The position numbers and the translations under genes were made by a program. From Fimbriimonas sp. (GTDB lineage Bacteria; Armatimonadota; Fimbriimonadia; Fimbriimonadales; Fimbriimonadaceae): 32,436 bases of DNA. Under the pieces are notes generated by a model. It was given only the letters and a program-made list of their open reading frames with translations, was not told where the DNA came from and made no database searches. Below are positions 1-8,642 of the stretch, piece after piece. The DNA lies in NCBI GenBank assembly GCA_030447945.1, contig JAUJNV010000007.1:1-32436 (forward strand), written 5' to 3'. Within the stretch, counting starts at the first letter, position 1; each line of letters starts with the position of its first letter.

Positions 1-1215
1 GAGATCGACGGCCCGGTGGAGGACCAACAGGCCATTAGGTCGTTCCTCTTCTACCTCCAGGGCGCGATCCATCCCGAGGGAAAGATGTCCGTCAGCCCTT
101 TCGCGCTGGGCAACTCGCAGTACAACGGCCACGTCTTCTGGGACGCGGACATCTGGGTCTTCCCCGCCCTCGCCTTCATTGCCCCGGAGCGCGCAAAGGC
201 GATCGCGGACTACCGCCTGCGGATGGTCCCGGCGGCGCGGCGAAACTATTCGGCCTGGGAGGCCCAAGACCGGCCGGTGGCGAATCGCAAGCTGGGGCCG
301 TTGTCGTCGGGAGGGCGGGACGGGCTGATGTTCCCCTGGGAGTCCAGCGTGAGCGGAGGGGAGACGGTACCGGGCCCTTCTCGATTCCAGCACCATATCA
401 CCGGGAGCGTGCTGTGGATGCTCGAGCGTGCTTCGGAGCTTGGGCTTGCGGAGCCCCGCGAGGTCAACGGAGTCGGGGCGGGAGCCGCGGTTTTCTACGC
501 TCTCCGCTCGGAGCAGGGCGGGCGCGGACTCGAGATCAGGGACGTCATGAGCCCGGACGAGCATCACGTCGGCGACAACGATCTCTACACGAACCTCCTC
601 GCGCAGCACACGATGAGCCGATACGGCAGCTCCACGAAACCCCCTCGGTTCAAGCTTCCCCGTGACGACAAGTCGCTCCTGACGTACGACAACGATCCGG
701 TGCGGGGCTACAAGCAGGCCGCCGCCGTCCTTGCCATCTACCCCCTCCAGTACCCGGAAGCCGAAAAGCAGGCCCGCGTCATGATGGAGCGGTTCGAGGG
801 CAAGGTCACCGCTAACGGACCCGCGATGACCGACTCCGTCCACGCTACGATCTGGGCGCGGCTCGGGGAGACGGAGCGGGCCTACGAGACGTGGCGGAAG
901 AGTTGGCGGGAGTTCGTCAAGCCGCCCCACCTCCTCTTCTCGGAGAAGCGCAAGAAGGCGCTTACCTACTTCACCACCGGGGCAGGCGGATGCGTGCAGA
1001 CCGTGCTCTACGGATTCCTCGGACTGCGGATCGACGAGAAGGTGCAGCCCGGCGCGGTGTGGTCGAAGAGGCTGAAGGGGAACCTCGTGCTCTCGATCAA
1101 GCCGAACCTCCCGAAAGCCTGGAAGCGGGTAACGTTCCGTAACTTCACCGTGCTCGGGGAGCGGTACACGCTCATCGCGACCCACCAGGGAGCACAGGTG
1201 GTCAAGGGAGATTAG
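1..1215 (+). CDS. Glycoside hydrolase family 65 protein, C-terminal part (5' end outside the window)
   Basis: The frame is open at base 1, so the GTG at 16 is internal and the N-terminal half of the enzyme lies upstream. About 400 residues are visible. They match the (alpha/alpha)6 barrel of GH65 (acid trehalase, disaccharide phosphorylase and glucosylgalactosyl-hydroxylysine glucosidase group): GHVFWDADIW near residue 40, MFPWESSVSGGE near 102, FQHHITGSVLW near 122, and DVMSPDEHHVGDNDLYTN near 176. The Glu of SPDEH (559-561) aligns with the family's general acid. The last 60 residues resemble the small C-terminal beta-domain. Family members act on alpha-glucosidic linkages; the substrate cannot be read here. 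The next gene starts 8 bases downstream on the same strand, suggesting one transcript. GH65 membership is well supported; hydrolase versus phosphorylase is undecided. Confidence 0.88.
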   Translation, partial: EIDGPVEDQQAIRSFLFYLQGAIHPEGKMSVSPFALGNSQYNGHVFWDADIWVFPALAFIAPERAKAIADYRLRMVPAARRNYSAWEAQDRPVANRKLGPLSSGGRDGLMFPWESSVSGGETVPGPSRFQHHITGSVLWMLERASELGLAEPREVNGVGAGAAVFYALRSEQGGRGLEIRDVMSPDEHHVGDNDLYTNLLAQHTMSRYGSSTKPPRFKLPRDDKSLLTYDNDPVRGYKQAAAVLAIYPLQYPEAEKQARVMMERFEGKVTANGPAMTDSVHATIWARLGETERAYETWRKSWREFVKPPHLLFSEKRKKALTYFTTGAGGCVQTVLYGFLGLRIDEKVQPGAVWSKRLKGNLVLSIKPNLPKAWKRVTFRNFTVLGERYTLIATHQGAQVVKGD

Positions 1216-1222
1216 CAAGGGT

Positions 1223-1978
1223 ATGCCGAACGTCGTTCTGACCGTCGACTGCGAAGGGGCGCACCACGATCGGTGCTACACGAGTGAGTACCTTCAGGTG
1301 CTCGAAGAGGAGTTTGTGCCCTGCACATGGCTGGTGCACGTCTCCATGCGGGATCCCAGCGCGAACACGAACCTCTACTACCACGAGTACATGCACAAGA
1401 TCCCCTCGTGGCACGAGATGGGGATGAAGGTGAACTTCGAGAACGAGCGGGGCTACATCGAGGACCCCAAGGAGCGGGGCAACATCCTCTGGGTCGCCCG
1501 GGACACGCTCAAATCCCACATGATCAAGTGCACCTCCTTCCGCGCGGGAGCCTTCGCGCTCCTGCCGAGCGACGTGCCTTACCTCGAAGAGTGCGGCGTC
1601 CTCGTAGACTCCTCCATCGTGCCCGACGCAAACTACAAGATGTTCGTGAACTGGGAGGGCGCACCCCACAACCCGTATCACAGCGACCGAGACGACTTGA
1701 AGAAGGAAGGCTCCAACCGCATCCTGCACATCCCCATCGCGACCCACGAAGGTCAGCACGGATACCTCGACGCGGGCTTCGACGCCCTCCAGCCCCTCTT
1801 CTCCTCGAACGGAGACTGCGAGGTGATCTGCCTGGGGATGCGCGACTACTACGACAGCGTGGAAGACCTGCGCAAGACCATCCGCCATTTCCGTGGTCAG
1901 GGCGCGCACTTCACGACCCTCACGCAAGCCGCGAGCGAGCACTACGAGCACCACGCTGTGGTCGCCGCGAGCGCGTAG
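1223..1978 (+). CDS. Polysaccharide deacetylase-like (NodB-fold) protein
   Basis: A 251-residue soluble protein without a signal peptide. It opens with VVLTVDCEGAHHD, which corresponds to the first metal-binding motif of NodB-homology deacetylases in its TVDCE/TVDVE variant. The middle segment CTSFRAGAFAL (about residues 98-108) matches the family's RxGxxxx motif, followed by LEECGVLVDSSIVP, the usual region where the chain is compared with a target date-like or strand motif in these proteins. A late HIPIATHEG may supply further active-site residues. Such enzymes remove N- or O-acetyl groups from glycans. ATG 1223 is preceded by a short AAGG ribosome-binding site overlapping the end of the GH65 gene. 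The downstream methyltransferases and glycosyltransferases point to a role in surface-glycan processing. An inactive relative is possible, because the second His pair is not obvious. Confidence 0.75.
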   Translation: MPNVVLTVDCEGAHHDRCYTSEYLQVLEEEFVPCTWLVHVSMRDPSANTNLYYHEYMHKIPSWHEMGMKVNFENERGYIEDPKERGNILWVARDTLKSHMIKCTSFRAGAFALLPSDVPYLEECGVLVDSSIVPDANYKMFVNWEGAPHNPYHSDRDDLKKEGSNRILHIPIATHEGQHGYLDAGFDALQPLFSSNGDCEVICLGMRDYYDSVEDLRKTIRHFRGQGAHFTTLTQAASEHYEHHAVVAASA

Positions 1979-1985
1979 GGTACCG

Positions 1986-2952
1986 ATGCTGAAGGAGCTC
2001 CGCCGCCGGGTTCGGCAGTTCGTACGCGGCGCGGTCAAGAAGCCCTGGGGAGGTCGAGCAACGGGCCCACCTCCTCCAGACACAATCCCGGCTGGACCTT
2101 CGCGACGAAGTACGCTATGAATCCGGCCTTCTCAAGGCCTTGATGTACCAGGAGCGTGAATTTGAGCGGTTGCGGGACGCCAGTTTTCGCGTGTTCTCCC
2201 AGTTCGGAGAGGACGGCGTCATCCAGTACCTCCTGGGGAAAGTGCCGATCGAAAACGACCTGTTCATCGAGATAGGAGTCGAGGACTACCGCCAGTCCAA
2301 CACGCGATTCTTGCTTCAGAAAGACGACTGGCGGGGCGTCGTGGTGGACTGCGGACCCGACGCCCGGCGGTTCCTCCAGGAGAGCGGACTCTACGGCTGG
2401 CACACGGTAGACGCGGTCGAGGCCTTTGTCACGGCGGAGAATATCAACGATCTGCTTTGCCCCTACGCGGGCGACATCGGGTTGTTGTCCATCGACGTGG
2501 ACGGCGTGGATTACTACCTGTGGAAAGCCCTCGACGTCGTTTCTCCCCGGATCGTGATCGTCGAGTACCAGACTAACTGGGGTCCCACCGAATCCGTCGC
2601 CACGCCCTACCGTCCCGACTTTGACCGTACGCGCCACCACTACACCAATCAAGCCGCGGGGGCCTCGCTGGCGGCTCTAAAGCTCCTCGCCGACCGAAAA
2701 GGCTATGCGCTGGTCGGGTCGAGCGACGGTCCGAACGCCTTCTTCGTACGCCGTGATATGATGGGAGCCCTGCGGGAGGCTACGGTAGAAGAGACGTATC
2801 GCGCGCTGCGCTACCGCGACTCCCGCGACGAGAGCTCTCGCCCCACCTATCTCTCCACGATCGAGGAGCGCCGTCGGGCGATGCGGGATGCCGAGATCGT
2901 GGACACGGAAACCGGAAGACTATGTACTGTAGGCGAACTATTCGGGGTCTGA
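1986..2952 (+). CDS. FkbM-related SAM-dependent methyltransferase-like protein (one frameshift)
   Basis: ATG 1986 begins MLKELRRRVRQFVRGAVKKPW. The frame then jumps +1 at a GGGG run (2047-2050) and continues as EVEQRAHLLQTQSRLDLRDEV into the long frame ending at 2952. Removing one G restores a single protein of about 320 residues. Without the join, translation could start only at internal ATG 2140. Recognisable features are SQFGEDGVIQYLL, LFIEIGVEDYRQSNT (the SAM-binding loop position) and LLSIDVDGVDYYLW, a motif of FkbM-like methyltransferases found in glycan clusters. No membrane segment is seen. It starts 8 bases after the deacetylase stop and is followed 36 bases later by a second FkbM-type gene. 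Substrate unknown; probably methylation of a sugar. The frameshift is more likely a consensus error than a real mutation. Confidence 0.68.
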
Positions 2953-2988
2953 GGATGCCTGGCAAGGCCAAACTGCGCCATCTAGGCG

Positions 2989-3996
2989 ATGCCCGTCAGC
3001 CCCCGCCTGAAGCACTGGGCGCGTGAAGATCCTATGATCGATAAGGCCGCGAGCTTGGTGGAGTTTTTCAGCATTCTCCGCCGCATACCGGACCTGCGCC
3101 TCGCGCGCCAGGCCCACAAGTATCGCCTCGGCATCCACGGCGAGCTGCGTCCCCAGGACGGGGCCCTCTTCAGCGAAGCTCTCGGCGTACCGCTCACGCC
3201 GGGGATCCACGACTTCGTGTTCAGCGAGATGAACAACGCCGCCAGACTCGTGAGGCATGGAGTCGGCGCCTTTAGCGTCGAGCCGAACGGGCAGCTTATG
3301 TTCCGAACCGAAGGCGGGATCATCGTGAACCCACAGACCACGGAAGAGCTCTTCGTGCTCGACGAGATCTTCCTCGAAAGGCTCTACGACGCCTCCGTGG
3401 AGGGCGAGTGGTTTGCCTGGGACGTGGGCATGAACGTTGGTATCGCCACGCTGTTCTTCGCCGGGGTGCGCGGCTGGGACGTCGCGAGCTATGAGCCTTG
3501 CCACCCGGTGTACGAAGCGGCCCTCGCGAATCTCGCGCTCAACCCATCGCTCCAGCCGAAGGTCGAGCCCGTCTGCGCGGGCATCGGGGGACGAACCGAG
3601 ACCGTGGAGATTACGTTCGATGCCACGGCTCGCGCCAGCAACGGCCTTTTCGGCAACTTCTCCAAGATGCGTACCGGAGAAGGCGTTCCGCTGGCGATAG
3701 AGATCCTCGATGCAGCCGAGGTGCTGACCGAGATCCGTCAGAAGGCAGCGGGACGGCGGATTTACGCCAAGATCGATTGCGAGGGGGCGGAATACGCGAT
3801 GGTCGACCGGCTGGAGCAGACCGGCCTTCTCTCCGCTCTCGACGTCATCGTGATGGAATATCATCGCTTCGCGCCGGATCAAGATCCCCAGCGGCTCGCC
3901 GACGCGCTGGCGAGGTCGGGCTTCTGCGTCTTTGTGCAAAACGTAGCGGATCCAAGGATCGGAGAGCTCCGCGCCGTCCGCTTTCCCGCATCCTGA
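2989..3996 (+). CDS. FkbM family methyltransferase
   Basis: A 335-residue protein. WDVGMNVGIATLFFA (about residues 145-159) is the SAM-binding motif I. SYEPCHPVYEAALANLALN follows as the acidic motif with the NxxLN helix. IYAKIDCEGAEYAMVDRL (about 257-274) is the FkbM signature KIDxEGAE. The N-terminal 130 residues form an extra domain. FkbM enzymes O-methylate sugars or polyketides; in a locus with several GT4 genes, methylation of a surface glycan is likely. ATG 2989 has only a weak ribosome-binding site (AGGCG); ATG 3034 (MIDKAASLVEFF) is a reasonable alternative. The gene is intact. Confidence 0.85.
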   Translation: MPVSPRLKHWAREDPMIDKAASLVEFFSILRRIPDLRLARQAHKYRLGIHGELRPQDGALFSEALGVPLTPGIHDFVFSEMNNAARLVRHGVGAFSVEPNGQLMFRTEGGIIVNPQTTEELFVLDEIFLERLYDASVEGEWFAWDVGMNVGIATLFFAGVRGWDVASYEPCHPVYEAALANLALNPSLQPKVEPVCAGIGGRTETVEITFDATARASNGLFGNFSKMRTGEGVPLAIEILDAAEVLTEIRQKAAGRRIYAKIDCEGAEYAMVDRLEQTGLLSALDVIVMEYHRFAPDQDPQRLADALARSGFCVFVQNVADPRIGELRAVRFPAS

Positions 3997-4041
3997 GGCG
4001 AGTAGCGCATTGCCAGCGAACATCTAGACTCTGGAACAAGG

Positions 4042-5288
4042 ATGGCGAGACGACTTCGAATCGCGGTTTGGTACAACCTGCCCAGCGGCGGGGCGAAGCG
4101 GGCGCTGTACTACCACGTCCGCGGCCTCGCGGAGCGCGGACACGAGCTCGTCGTGTGGCGACCGCCGGTGCACGATCTGGATTACCTGCCGATCGCATCC
4201 CTCGTGGCGGAGCGTGAGGTGCCCTTGGATCCCATCCTCGACGACGGGGTGAACTACTTCTCCAAAGTCGCGCGCCATCTTCGCCGCTGGCGCGGGCAGA
4301 TGGAAGCCATGGAGCGCCACTCCCGGGAGTGCGCGCGGCAGATGATGGAGGAGGGGTTCGACCTCCTCTTCGCGACCAACGACCTGTACTACAACGCCCC
4401 CTACGTCGGACGGTTCGTCTCCGGGATGCCCAAGGCGCTGTACCTACAGGAGCCGCACCGCGAGTTCTATGAGGCCGGGCTGAACTACCCTTGGCCCGCA
4501 CCGCGGGAGGACCCTAGCATCGGGCCCGTCAAGAGGTTTAAGCGCCGCTTGAAGGACCTCGCCGACCTGAACGCGGCGCGCGTCGCCGTGCGCGAGGAGC
4601 GGGCCAACGCGGCGGCCTTCGACACCATCCTCGTCAATTCCCTCTTCAGCCGGGAGTCGTTGCTGAGGGCCTACGGGCTAGACTCCCAGGTCTGCTACCT
4701 GGGGACCGACACGTTGCTCTTCAGAGATCCGGGCGGCCCGAGGGAGCGGTTCGTGCTGGGGCTGGGGACGATCACGACGGCGAAGAACGTGCAGCTGGCC
4801 ATCGAGGCGGTGTCGGCCATCGAGCGCGACCGTCCTGCGCTGGTGTGGGTCGCCAACAGCAAGAACCCCCTCTATCTCGCCGAGATGGAGGACCTGGCCC
4901 GCCGCCTCTCCGTCGATTTCGCAGCCACGAATCATCATCCCCGACTCGGAGCTCGTCGCTCTCATGGGCAGGGCGGGAGCGATGATCTACGCGCCACGCC
5001 TGGAGCCGTTCGGCTTTGCTCCGCTCGAAGCGAACGCGTGCGGCCTCCCCGTGGTCGGGGTAGCGGAAGGAGGCGTCCGGGAGACGGTGGTGGATAGGTG
5101 TGAACGGCCACCTGGTGCCTTCCGATCCCGCGGCGATCGGAGCCGCGCTGCAAGCCCTTCTGGACAACGCGACCGAGGCGCGCGAGATGGGCCGGAGGGG
5201 CGCCGAGATGGTCCGGGAGAAGTGGACCGTCGAGGCATCGATCGACCGGCTGGAAGAGCGGCTCTTGGCGCTCGCAGGGAGAGGTTAG
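4042..5288 (+). CDS. Glycosyltransferase family 4 (GT-B fold), two frameshifts
   Basis: ATG 4042 opens RLRIAVWYNLPSGGAKRAL, the N-terminal Rossmann strand and glycine-rich loop of a GT4 enzyme. The frame shifts +1 near 4920-4925, after RRLSVDF. It resumes as PRIIIPDSELVALMGRAGAM, followed by APRLEPFGFAPLEANACGLPVV, which contains the E-x7-E nucleotide-sugar motif of retaining GT4 enzymes. A second +1 shift at about 5096 separates GGVRETVVD from GVNGHLVPSDP; dropping one A restores DGVNG, as in the paralogue at 6607. The joined product is about 414 residues. A TAGACT box lies 12 bases upstream of the AAGG ATG start. The TAG stop at 5286-5288 lies inside a hairpin arm. Donor and acceptor sugars are unknown. 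Confidence 0.8.
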
Positions 5289-5343
5289 AGGTTAGAGGGG
5301 TGAGAGGGCATACATCTCACCTCTCATCTCTAACCTCTAACCT
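5282..5343. terminator. Bidirectional hairpin between convergent glycosyltransferase genes, built of heptamers
   Basis: A perfect 16-bp inverted repeat: left arm 5282-5297 and right arm 5328-5343, each two copies of AGGTTAG (or its complement) plus AG. Further partial pairing (GTGAGAG with CTCTCAT) extends the stem. The TAG stop of the plus-strand gene (5286-5288) and the TAG stop of the minus-strand gene (5337-5339) both lie inside the arms, in the same GGTTAG context. There is no long T tract, so this is a terminator-like foldback rather than a canonical intrinsic terminator. Confidence 0.7.
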
Positions 5344-6581
5344 TGCGTGCCAGCCACCTCGTGGTAGATCCGCAGCAACGACTGCGCTTGAACCTCCGGG
5401 CGGAACCGGTTGGCGCGCTCCTTTCCCTGCTCGCTCAGCTTTTGCCGAAGGGATGCGTCTTCTCCGAGCGTAGCGATGGCCACGGCCAGTGTCTCTTCGT
5501 CCTCGGGCGGGACGCGCAGCCCGGCGTCCCCCACTACCTCAGCCTGGGCACCGTGGTCGGAAACGATGGAGGGCACGCCGGCCCGCATCGCTTGGGCCGC
5601 GGGCAGGCCGAAGCCCTCGATGAGGGACGGACTGACCAGCGCCATCGCTCCCTGGAAGAGGGCGGCCAAATCCACGTCAGGCACTCGGCCCGTGATGCGA
5701 AAGGCGTCCGCCACCCCCGCCTCCTGGGCCGTCTGGTGCAGCCCCTCCTCGTAGGGAGCCCCGTGGGGACTGACGAAGACGAGATCGTAAGCAGAGGTGA
5801 GGCTTGCTCGGGCTCTGGCGAACGCCCGGATCACCCGGTGGGGGTTCTTGTGCGGGTCCGGGACGGAGCAGAAAAGGAAGTAGGGCCGCTCGATCCCGTA
5901 GCGTGCGCGCACCTCTTCCCTCACCGCCTTGGAAACGGGCTGGCCGAACTCGTCCGCGACCGCGGGGTACACGACGACCACTTTCTCCGAAGCGAGCGCC
6001 GCGTAGCGGAGGGCGTCCTGCCGGCTCGCCTCCGAGATGGCGACGACGCGCGCGGCGGTCCTCAGGTTCGCGAGCTGGCGGTCGTAGAACCGCTGCACGT
6101 AGAGGGGCCAACGGTCGTACGCCTCCTCCCGCAGCACCAGCGGAATCGCGTCGAGGAAGGTCATGACGGTCGGCACGCCGAAGCTCCCCTCGGGGAAGCT
6201 TCCGATGTCGAGCGCGGTCGGCAGGTGCAGCACATCGACGCCGGACGCGGCTACGGCGGACTCCATCGCCTCTCGCTGTGCGGCCACGGCGCGATCGTGG
6301 ACTCGGATAAGGAGGGGCTGGTAGCTGCGGACCTTCGGCAGGCGGAAGAACGGGGAACGGTTCGACTCGTCCCATGTGGGCGGCGCGACGGGCACTTGCG
6401 CGAGCCCGAGAGATTCGAGACGCTCCGGGAGGGAGGTTCCCGCGCGCACGAAGAGGACTACCTCGTGCCCCGTCCCGAACCCGGCCAGCCCCTCGACGAG
6501 GTCGGTGATGTACTTTCCGATCCCGCGCCCTGCGCTGCCGCCGGAGGAGCCGAGGGCGCGCACGTCGATCCCGATCCTCAC
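5337..6581 (-). CDS. Glycosyltransferase family 4 (GT-B fold)
   Basis: The intact protein is about 414 residues from the GTG start at 6581: VRIGIDVRALGSSGGSAGRGIGKY, where GRGIGKY is the acceptor-side loop of GT4 mannosyltransferase-like enzymes. The C-terminal half has PYFLFCSVPDPHKNPHRVI (donor-side start), FRITGRVPDVDLAALFQGA and SPSLIEGFGLPAAQAMRAGVP, the E-x7-E region with the Glu of EGFGLP. The frame extends upstream to 6677, but that would overlap the divergent gene at 6607, and the homology begins at the GTG. A TATACT box lies 9 bases before the GTG, suggesting a leaderless transcript. This enzyme is only distantly related to the two flanking GT4 paralogues. Confidence 0.86.
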   Translation of the reverse strand: MRIGIDVRALGSSGGSAGRGIGKYITDLVEGLAGFGTGHEVVLFVRAGTSLPERLESLGLAQVPVAPPTWDESNRSPFFRLPKVRSYQPLLIRVHDRAVAAQREAMESAVAASGVDVLHLPTALDIGSFPEGSFGVPTVMTFLDAIPLVLREEAYDRWPLYVQRFYDRQLANLRTAARVVAISEASRQDALRYAALASEKVVVVYPAVADEFGQPVSKAVREEVRARYGIERPYFLFCSVPDPHKNPHRVIRAFARARASLTSAYDLVFVSPHGAPYEEGLHQTAQEAGVADAFRITGRVPDVDLAALFQGAMALVSPSLIEGFGLPAAQAMRAGVPSIVSDHGAQAEVVGDAGLRVPPEDEETLAVAIATLGEDASLRQKLSEQGKERANRFRPEVQAQSLLRIYHEVAGTQG

Positions 6582-6590
6582 GTGGGGTGG

Positions 6591-6598
6591 AGTATACA
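6591..6598. promoter_or_regulatory. Overlapping divergent -10 boxes, probably leaderless promoters
   Basis: The palindrome GTATAC (6592-6597) provides TATACT on the minus strand (6596 to 6591), 9 bases before the GTG at 6581. It also provides TATACA on the plus strand (6593-6598), 8 bases before the ATG at 6607. With the usual 6-8 bases between -10 box and transcription start, both transcripts would begin at or next to the start codon. No Shine-Dalgarno sequence is visible on either side. The two start codons are only 25 bases apart, so the two promoters must compete. Confidence 0.5.
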
Positions 6599-6606
6599 GC
6601 CGGGGG

Positions 6607-7819
6607 ATGGCACGCAAGCTCCGCATCGCAGTTTGGTACAACCTGCCCAGCGGCGGGGCGAAGCGCGCGCTGCACATGCACGTCGCTGGGCTCGTCGCGC
6701 GGGGACACCACGTCGAAATCTGGCGCCCGCCGATCCCCGATAAGGGCTTCCTCCCGCTGAGCGATATCGCGCCGGAGCACGAGGTGCCGCTCGCTTCGGT
6801 GGAGGCAGGGGGGAGCTATGCGTCGAAGGTCCTGGCGCACGTCGCGCGGCAGACGATCCTGATGCGCGCGATGGAGCGCCATTCCCGGGCGTGCGCCGGG
6901 GAGATCGAGCGCGGGGACTTCGACGTCCTTTTCGCCAACACGGACCGCCACTTCTACGCGCCCTTCGTCGGCCGCTCCCTCTCCCTCCCGAAGGCCCTCT
7001 ACCTCGGGGAGCCCAACCGGTTCCTCTACGAGGCGCACCCCCGCCTCCCGTGGGCCGCGCTGCCGAAGGGCGCGTCGCTCAAGCGCCGGGTGCGCGACCT
7101 GCTGGATATCCGCGCGTACCGCGTTCAGGTGCGCGAGGAGCGGGCGAACGCCGCCGCCTACGATCGCATCCTCGTCAACTCCCTCTACAGCCGCGAGGCC
7201 GTCCTGCGTGCCTACGCTTTAGACTCGCACGTGTGCTACCTGGGGATCGACGCCGCGCAGTTCCGCGATCTCGGCCTTCCGCGCGAGCCGTTCGCGATGG
7301 GACTCGGCGCGCTCGTGCCGACGAAAGGCGTGCGTCGGGCGGTGGAGGCCATCGGCGCGATGCCAAACCCCAAGCCGCCGCTCGTGTGGGTGGCGAACTT
7401 CGTGGACGAGACTTACCATGCAGCGGTGCGGGAGATGGCGGAGCGGCTGGGCGTAGACTTCCGGCCGGAGGTGATGGCCTCGGACGATGAGTCGTGGCCC
7501 TCTGTCCGGGCGACCGCCCTCGTCTACTGCCCCTGCTTGGAGCTATTCGGCCTCGCCGCGCTGGAGGCGGGGGCGTGCGGCCTGCCGGTGGTCGCGGTGG
7601 CGGAGGGCGGGGTGCGAGAGACGGTCGCCGATGGCGTGAACGGGTGGCTCGTCGAGAGCGATCCGCCGGCGATCGCGAGGGGGCTTACAGACCTTCTTCC
7701 ACGAGCCCTCCCTGGCCAAGCGAATGGGAGAGGAGGCCAGCCGGCTCGTGCAGGCCCAGTGGACCGTAGAGGCGGCAGTGGACCGGCTGGAGGCGCACCT
7801 GCGGGAGGTGGCGGGCTGA
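6607..7819 (+). CDS. Glycosyltransferase family 4, paralogue of the gene at 4042 (one frameshift)
   Basis: ATG 6607 gives RKLRIAVWYNLPSGGAKRAL, nearly identical to the gene at 4042, and similarity runs through the whole protein (AMERHSRACAGEI, REERANAAAYDRILVNSLYSRE, HVCYLGID). The donor-side motif is CPCLELFGLAALEAGACGLP with both Glu residues of E-x7-E. The frame continues to DGVNGWLVESDPPAIARGLTDL, then shifts +1 near 7695. It resumes as FHEPSLAKRMGEEASRLVQ and ends at TGA 7817-7819. The joined length is about 403 residues. The gene is a duplication of its neighbour, separated from it by the oppositely oriented GT4 gene. The two probably add related sugars in the same glycan; specificity cannot be read. 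Confidence 0.8.
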
Positions 7820-7867
7820 GGCAAGCGGAACGCGATCAGAGACGGGGGGCGGTTAGATGCTGTGGAG

Positions 7868-7933
7868 AACGCCGGGATCCCCTCCCCCTCCCGCGCAAGT
7901 GCCTTCGCGGCACGGGAAGGGGATCCCGGCGTT
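7868..7933. terminator. Strong 15-bp hairpin downstream of the glycan locus
   Basis: Perfect inverted repeat AACGCCGGGATCCCC (7868-7882) with its complement at 7919-7933. Inside it, TCCC pairs with GGGA (7889-7892 with 7914-7917), and GTGCC pairs with GGCAC around a TTCGC loop (7899-7913). It begins 49 bases after the glycosyltransferase stop. There is no T tract, so it may be a terminator, a transcript-stabilising structure or a mobile palindrome. Confidence 0.5.
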
Positions 7934-8384
7934 TCTCTACCGTCTCCTAGTGCTAAGTGTGTCCAAGAAGTCGGCGAAAGGAGCGTGGGCTTCTGACCGC
8001 ACCGGGCTCCCGGAGGGCAGAGGGTCATCAACGGAACAGCCCGTGCTTCGCCGTCTGCTCAAGCCTGAAGCGTTACCTAGCCCAGCCTAGGGCCGCGCCC
8101 TCGGGAAGGCCCGCCACGCCTGGAGCTTCGCGGGAGGGTGCCGGCGGAGAGGAGTCGTCGGGGTCGCCAGGACTCTGCACCTAACCCCGTTACCGCACGT
8201 CGCTCTCACGTATTCTCATCCCGCCGCTGTGCGTTCGGGATGAGAATCGGAGAACGGCGAGGGGACCCTCTCGTCAGGCCAATCCTTCGCGTAGGCGCCA
8301 ACCCGGCCCCTGCCGTGTCCTGCAACCCCGCAGGGGGATTTCTCCATACTATTAGGTGGCGGCATCCTAAGTAACGGTGGTCCT
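7934..8384. other. Intergenic region without a supported gene
   Basis: About 450 bases between the hairpin and the SPFH operon. Only short frames with no recognisable similarity are present. The composition is less coding-like than the flanks. A TATTAG box at 8350-8355 could serve the downstream operon. Nothing else can be supported. Confidence 0.5.
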
Positions 8385-8642
8385 GTGGTCGGTCGTTTAA
8401 TCATCCTTTTCCTGATCCTCGGGGCCGTCGCGGCCTACTTTCTGGCGCGGTTCGTCCTCTTGCCCATGTGGAGGAGGACGATCGAGGCGTGCCGGGAGCG
8501 AGATCGCGCTCTGGCGGAGCGGGAAGAGAGCCTCCAGCGGGAAGAAGAGGATCGACAGCGGGCCGAGAAGGAGCTGGAGAGTCTGTTGGGCGCGCCCGAA
8601 GAGCACGTGGACGTCGCCGCTGGACAACGAGGAACAGATTGA
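8385..8642 (+). CDS. Small membrane-anchored coiled-coil protein
   Basis: An 85-residue protein from a GTG start. Residues 4-28 form one hydrophobic segment (LIILFLILGAVAAYFLARFV). Residues 32-70 are rich in Arg and Glu with heptad-like spacing (RALAEREESLQREEEDRQRA), a predicted coiled coil. It is not a recognised family. Its TGA stop (8640-8642) overlaps the TTG start of the following SPFH gene, so the two are probably translationally coupled. An accessory role in assembly or anchoring of the SPFH proteins is inference from position. The start is weakly supported because the ribosome-binding site is poor (GGTGG). Confidence 0.6.
   Translation: MVGRLIILFLILGAVAAYFLARFVLLPMWRRTIEACRERDRALAEREESLQREEEDRQRAEKELESLLGAPEEHVDVAAGQRGTD

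Noticed and set aside
5343..6743. A 466-codon plus-strand frame opposite the GT4 gene at 5337-6581
   Set aside because: Shadow of the minus-strand glycosyltransferase, which has clear GT4 motifs; the plus translation has none.
8468..8638. Upstream extension of the first SPFH gene
   Set aside because: This part is the coding sequence of the small coiled-coil protein in another frame. The ribosome-binding site and overlap support TTG 8639.
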